From Gnetum montanum (taxonomy: Eukaryota > Streptophyta > Gnetopsida > Gnetales > Gnetaceae), in the NCBI GenBank assembly GCA_015680685.1, contig MNCI01020989.1:50499-108874 (forward strand): a stretch of DNA of 58,376 nucleotides, in the 5' to 3' direction. How positions within the stretch are numbered: position 1 is the stretch's first letter; each line of letters begins with the position of its first letter. Of the stretch, positions 57,208 through 58,376 are shown one piece after another. Both the position numbers and the translations under genes were made by a program. The notes below the pieces were generated by a model. The model saw only the letters and a program-made list of their open reading frames with translations, was not told the DNA's origin and did no database searches.

Positions 57208-58198
57208 TGATGAGACACGGATTGCACAAGCCGCGATATCGCATCCCCTGCGATATCGCGTACGTGATATCGCATTCCTGCGATATCGCGTACGTGATAT
57301 CGCATCCTTCCCTGCGATATCGCGTACACGATATCGTGGTCCGCTGCCATATCTATAAATAAGAGGTGGCACTCCTCTCATTCGACATCCTAGGCATAAA
57401 GTAGCAAAGCTCTGGCGGATTGATCACCCCAGAGATAGAATATTTTCCATGTGCCCACAGTAGGAGTCTCCCAAGTGAACGGTTCTTTATTTGAGCAGCT
57501 TTGTACCTGAACGCAAGTTGTGTACGGCAATAAAGACGAGCTTTGTGGATAAACCTTGCAGTGCATGGATAGGTTTAATTAATGTTATTTATTGCTTTCC
57601 TAGTAATGCGGCAAGAGTACAACTTGGTTACGAGCATTGACGAACGTGTACGGCTAGCCAAGGAATCGGCTACTCATCGCGATTAGTTTCTCTCACCCTT
57701 TCCTCCTAGAACGTGGGACAAGTACGACTTGATTACAAGCATCTACGGATGTGTACGGCTAGTCAAGGAATTGGCTGCTTGTCACACTTAGGTTAGTTAA
57801 GTGCCTCAGTATGACCACTTTGAGCACATGCATTATGTGTGGTAATCCCAGTAACGATTAGCATTTGGTAGCCATAGTTGCATAGTTCAGGGTGTGTACG
57901 GCAAGTGGGAATGGATGCTGACGCTAGGACTTAGTGCTGTAGTTAGAATTAGTTTTAGTTTATCAACCCTTCACCGTTTAGCATAGGAGATAAATCGAAA
58001 AATACCAAAAAAATTATATACCTCGAACTTACTTAACCATACACCATGACAACAACAAGTAAGTCTGGGAAGACAACGAACGATTAACCCCAAGTGTTCC
58101 TTAGGGCGTTTAGGCATTTAGTCTATGGAGTTCGACCGGATCGCGTGTGCTACGCTCGTTTCGTATGGTTGAGTGTAGGGGTACCTCGCCACTCATCA
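57208..58198 (+). repeat. 5' LTR of element E, GATATC-type U3
   Basis: Starts TGATGAGACACG, ends CCACTCATCA (991 bp). Seven GATATC motifs at about 57235-57336, TATA box TATAAATA (57354-57361), AATAAAG near 57531. A fragment ACGTGTACGGCTAGCCAAGG / ATGTGTACGGCTAGTCAAGG is duplicated at about 57646 and 57751; this 105-bp duplication is not seen in the D LTRs. Confidence 0.92.
57233..57361 (+). promoter_or_regulatory. U3 palindrome array and TATA box of element E
   Basis: Three near-palindromic units built from GATATC-N8-GATATC pairs (for example GATATCGCGTACGTGATATC), centred 14 bp apart within a pair, directly upstream of TATAAATA. Likely transcription-factor or chromatin target; inferred. Confidence 0.6.
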
Positions 58199-58219
58199 TT
58201 GGCACCATTGTCGGGGACT
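58199..58219 (+). other. Primer binding site of element E (tRNA-Asp-like)
   Basis: TTGGCACCATTGTCGGGGACT, three differences from the reverse complement of plant tRNA-Asp 3' end. Confidence 0.88.
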
Positions 58220-58340
58220 AAGTGTTTTTACGCCAATTAGAACATAAGGGATATCACTCACATCGTTGTGAGCTTTAACGAACCTTCAAGTTAATCAGTT
58301 AATCAAGAACACAATTAACGGTGAATAGCACACCATTAGA

Positions 58341-58376
58341 ATGGCTTCTTCTCAAAAAATTAACTCACCTAAGGAT
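58341..58376 (+). CDS. gag of element E, first 12 codons
   Basis: ATG at 58341 reads MASSQKINSPKD to the window edge, at the same distance from the primer site as the gag starts of elements C and D (MSSSSHKHED and MPSSLHKST). Too short to judge integrity. Confidence 0.6.
   Translation, partial: MASSQKINSPKD

Larger units (their letters stand above)
57208..58376 (+). mobile_element. Element E: Athila-like gypsy element, 5' end
   Basis: A complete LTR, primer site, leader and the first codons of gag; the rest is outside the window. The left flank is GTGGG (57203-57207). It has the best-preserved primer site and U3 array here and is likely the youngest of this family in the window. Confidence 0.88.

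Noticed and set aside
57233-57340. GATATC arrays as PHR1 (P1BS, GNATATNC) sites
   Set aside because: The flanking bases (C before, G after) do not fit the GNATATNC pattern.

Overview
This is plant nuclear DNA, most likely from a large-genome gymnosperm. It has no prokaryotic features and no intact host gene. Most of it is nested, decayed Ty3/gypsy LTR retrotransposon sequence, and the only recognisable host-type genes are two broken xyloglucan endotransglucosylase/hydrolase (XTH) copies. The species call is an inference. What I see directly is the retroelement architecture, the plant tRNA-Asp-like primer sites and the XTH motifs. There are two assembly gaps (22429-23158 and 34725-34916).

Left block (1-19667), nested three deep. 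Element F (minus strand; 16876-19667 visible) was entered by element A (minus strand; its left LTR starts the window and its right LTR is 15918-16875). A was then entered by element B (plus strand, 3536-13007). A, F, C, D and E are Athila-like gypsy elements: LTRs of about 0.75-1 kb beginning TGATGA and ending TCATCA, a tRNA-Asp-like primer site, and gag then protease-RT-RNase H-integrase. B is different: LTRs of about 2 kb with 180-bp internal tandem repeats, a gag-protease reading region, and no reverse transcriptase or integrase, so it looks non-autonomous. Its 3' untranslated part holds an array of hairpins with a fixed 11-nt loop and changing stems, which I consider the most novel signal in the window.

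Middle island (19668-27036). AT-rich old DNA with a Copia-gag-like relic, a near-perfect 74-bp inverted repeat, a promoter-like fragment, a hAT transposase tail, the XTH pseudogene (frameshift, triplicated 12-residue segment, early stop) and an old LTR relic.

Right block. Element C (27042-40510) is complete at both ends with AAGAT target duplications. It carries a decayed third reading frame of about 2.7 kb downstream of pol, preceded by a promoter-like palindrome. Element D (41042-51569) is flanked by GAGTT and contains three LTRs, the product of tandem recombination followed by deletion. It sits in a roughly 147-bp tandem repeat. The 51570-57207 stretch holds old unique DNA, two tRNA-like SINE heads, an Au-SINE-like relic and a second XTH fragment. 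Element E begins at 57208 with the best-preserved primer site and leaves the window 36 bases into its gag.

The proteins of these elements would act together in the usual retrotransposon cycle (Gag particle, protease, RT/RNase H, integrase), but every copy here except possibly E is broken. B would need enzymes in trans. All similarities were judged by eye; no alignments or database searches were run.
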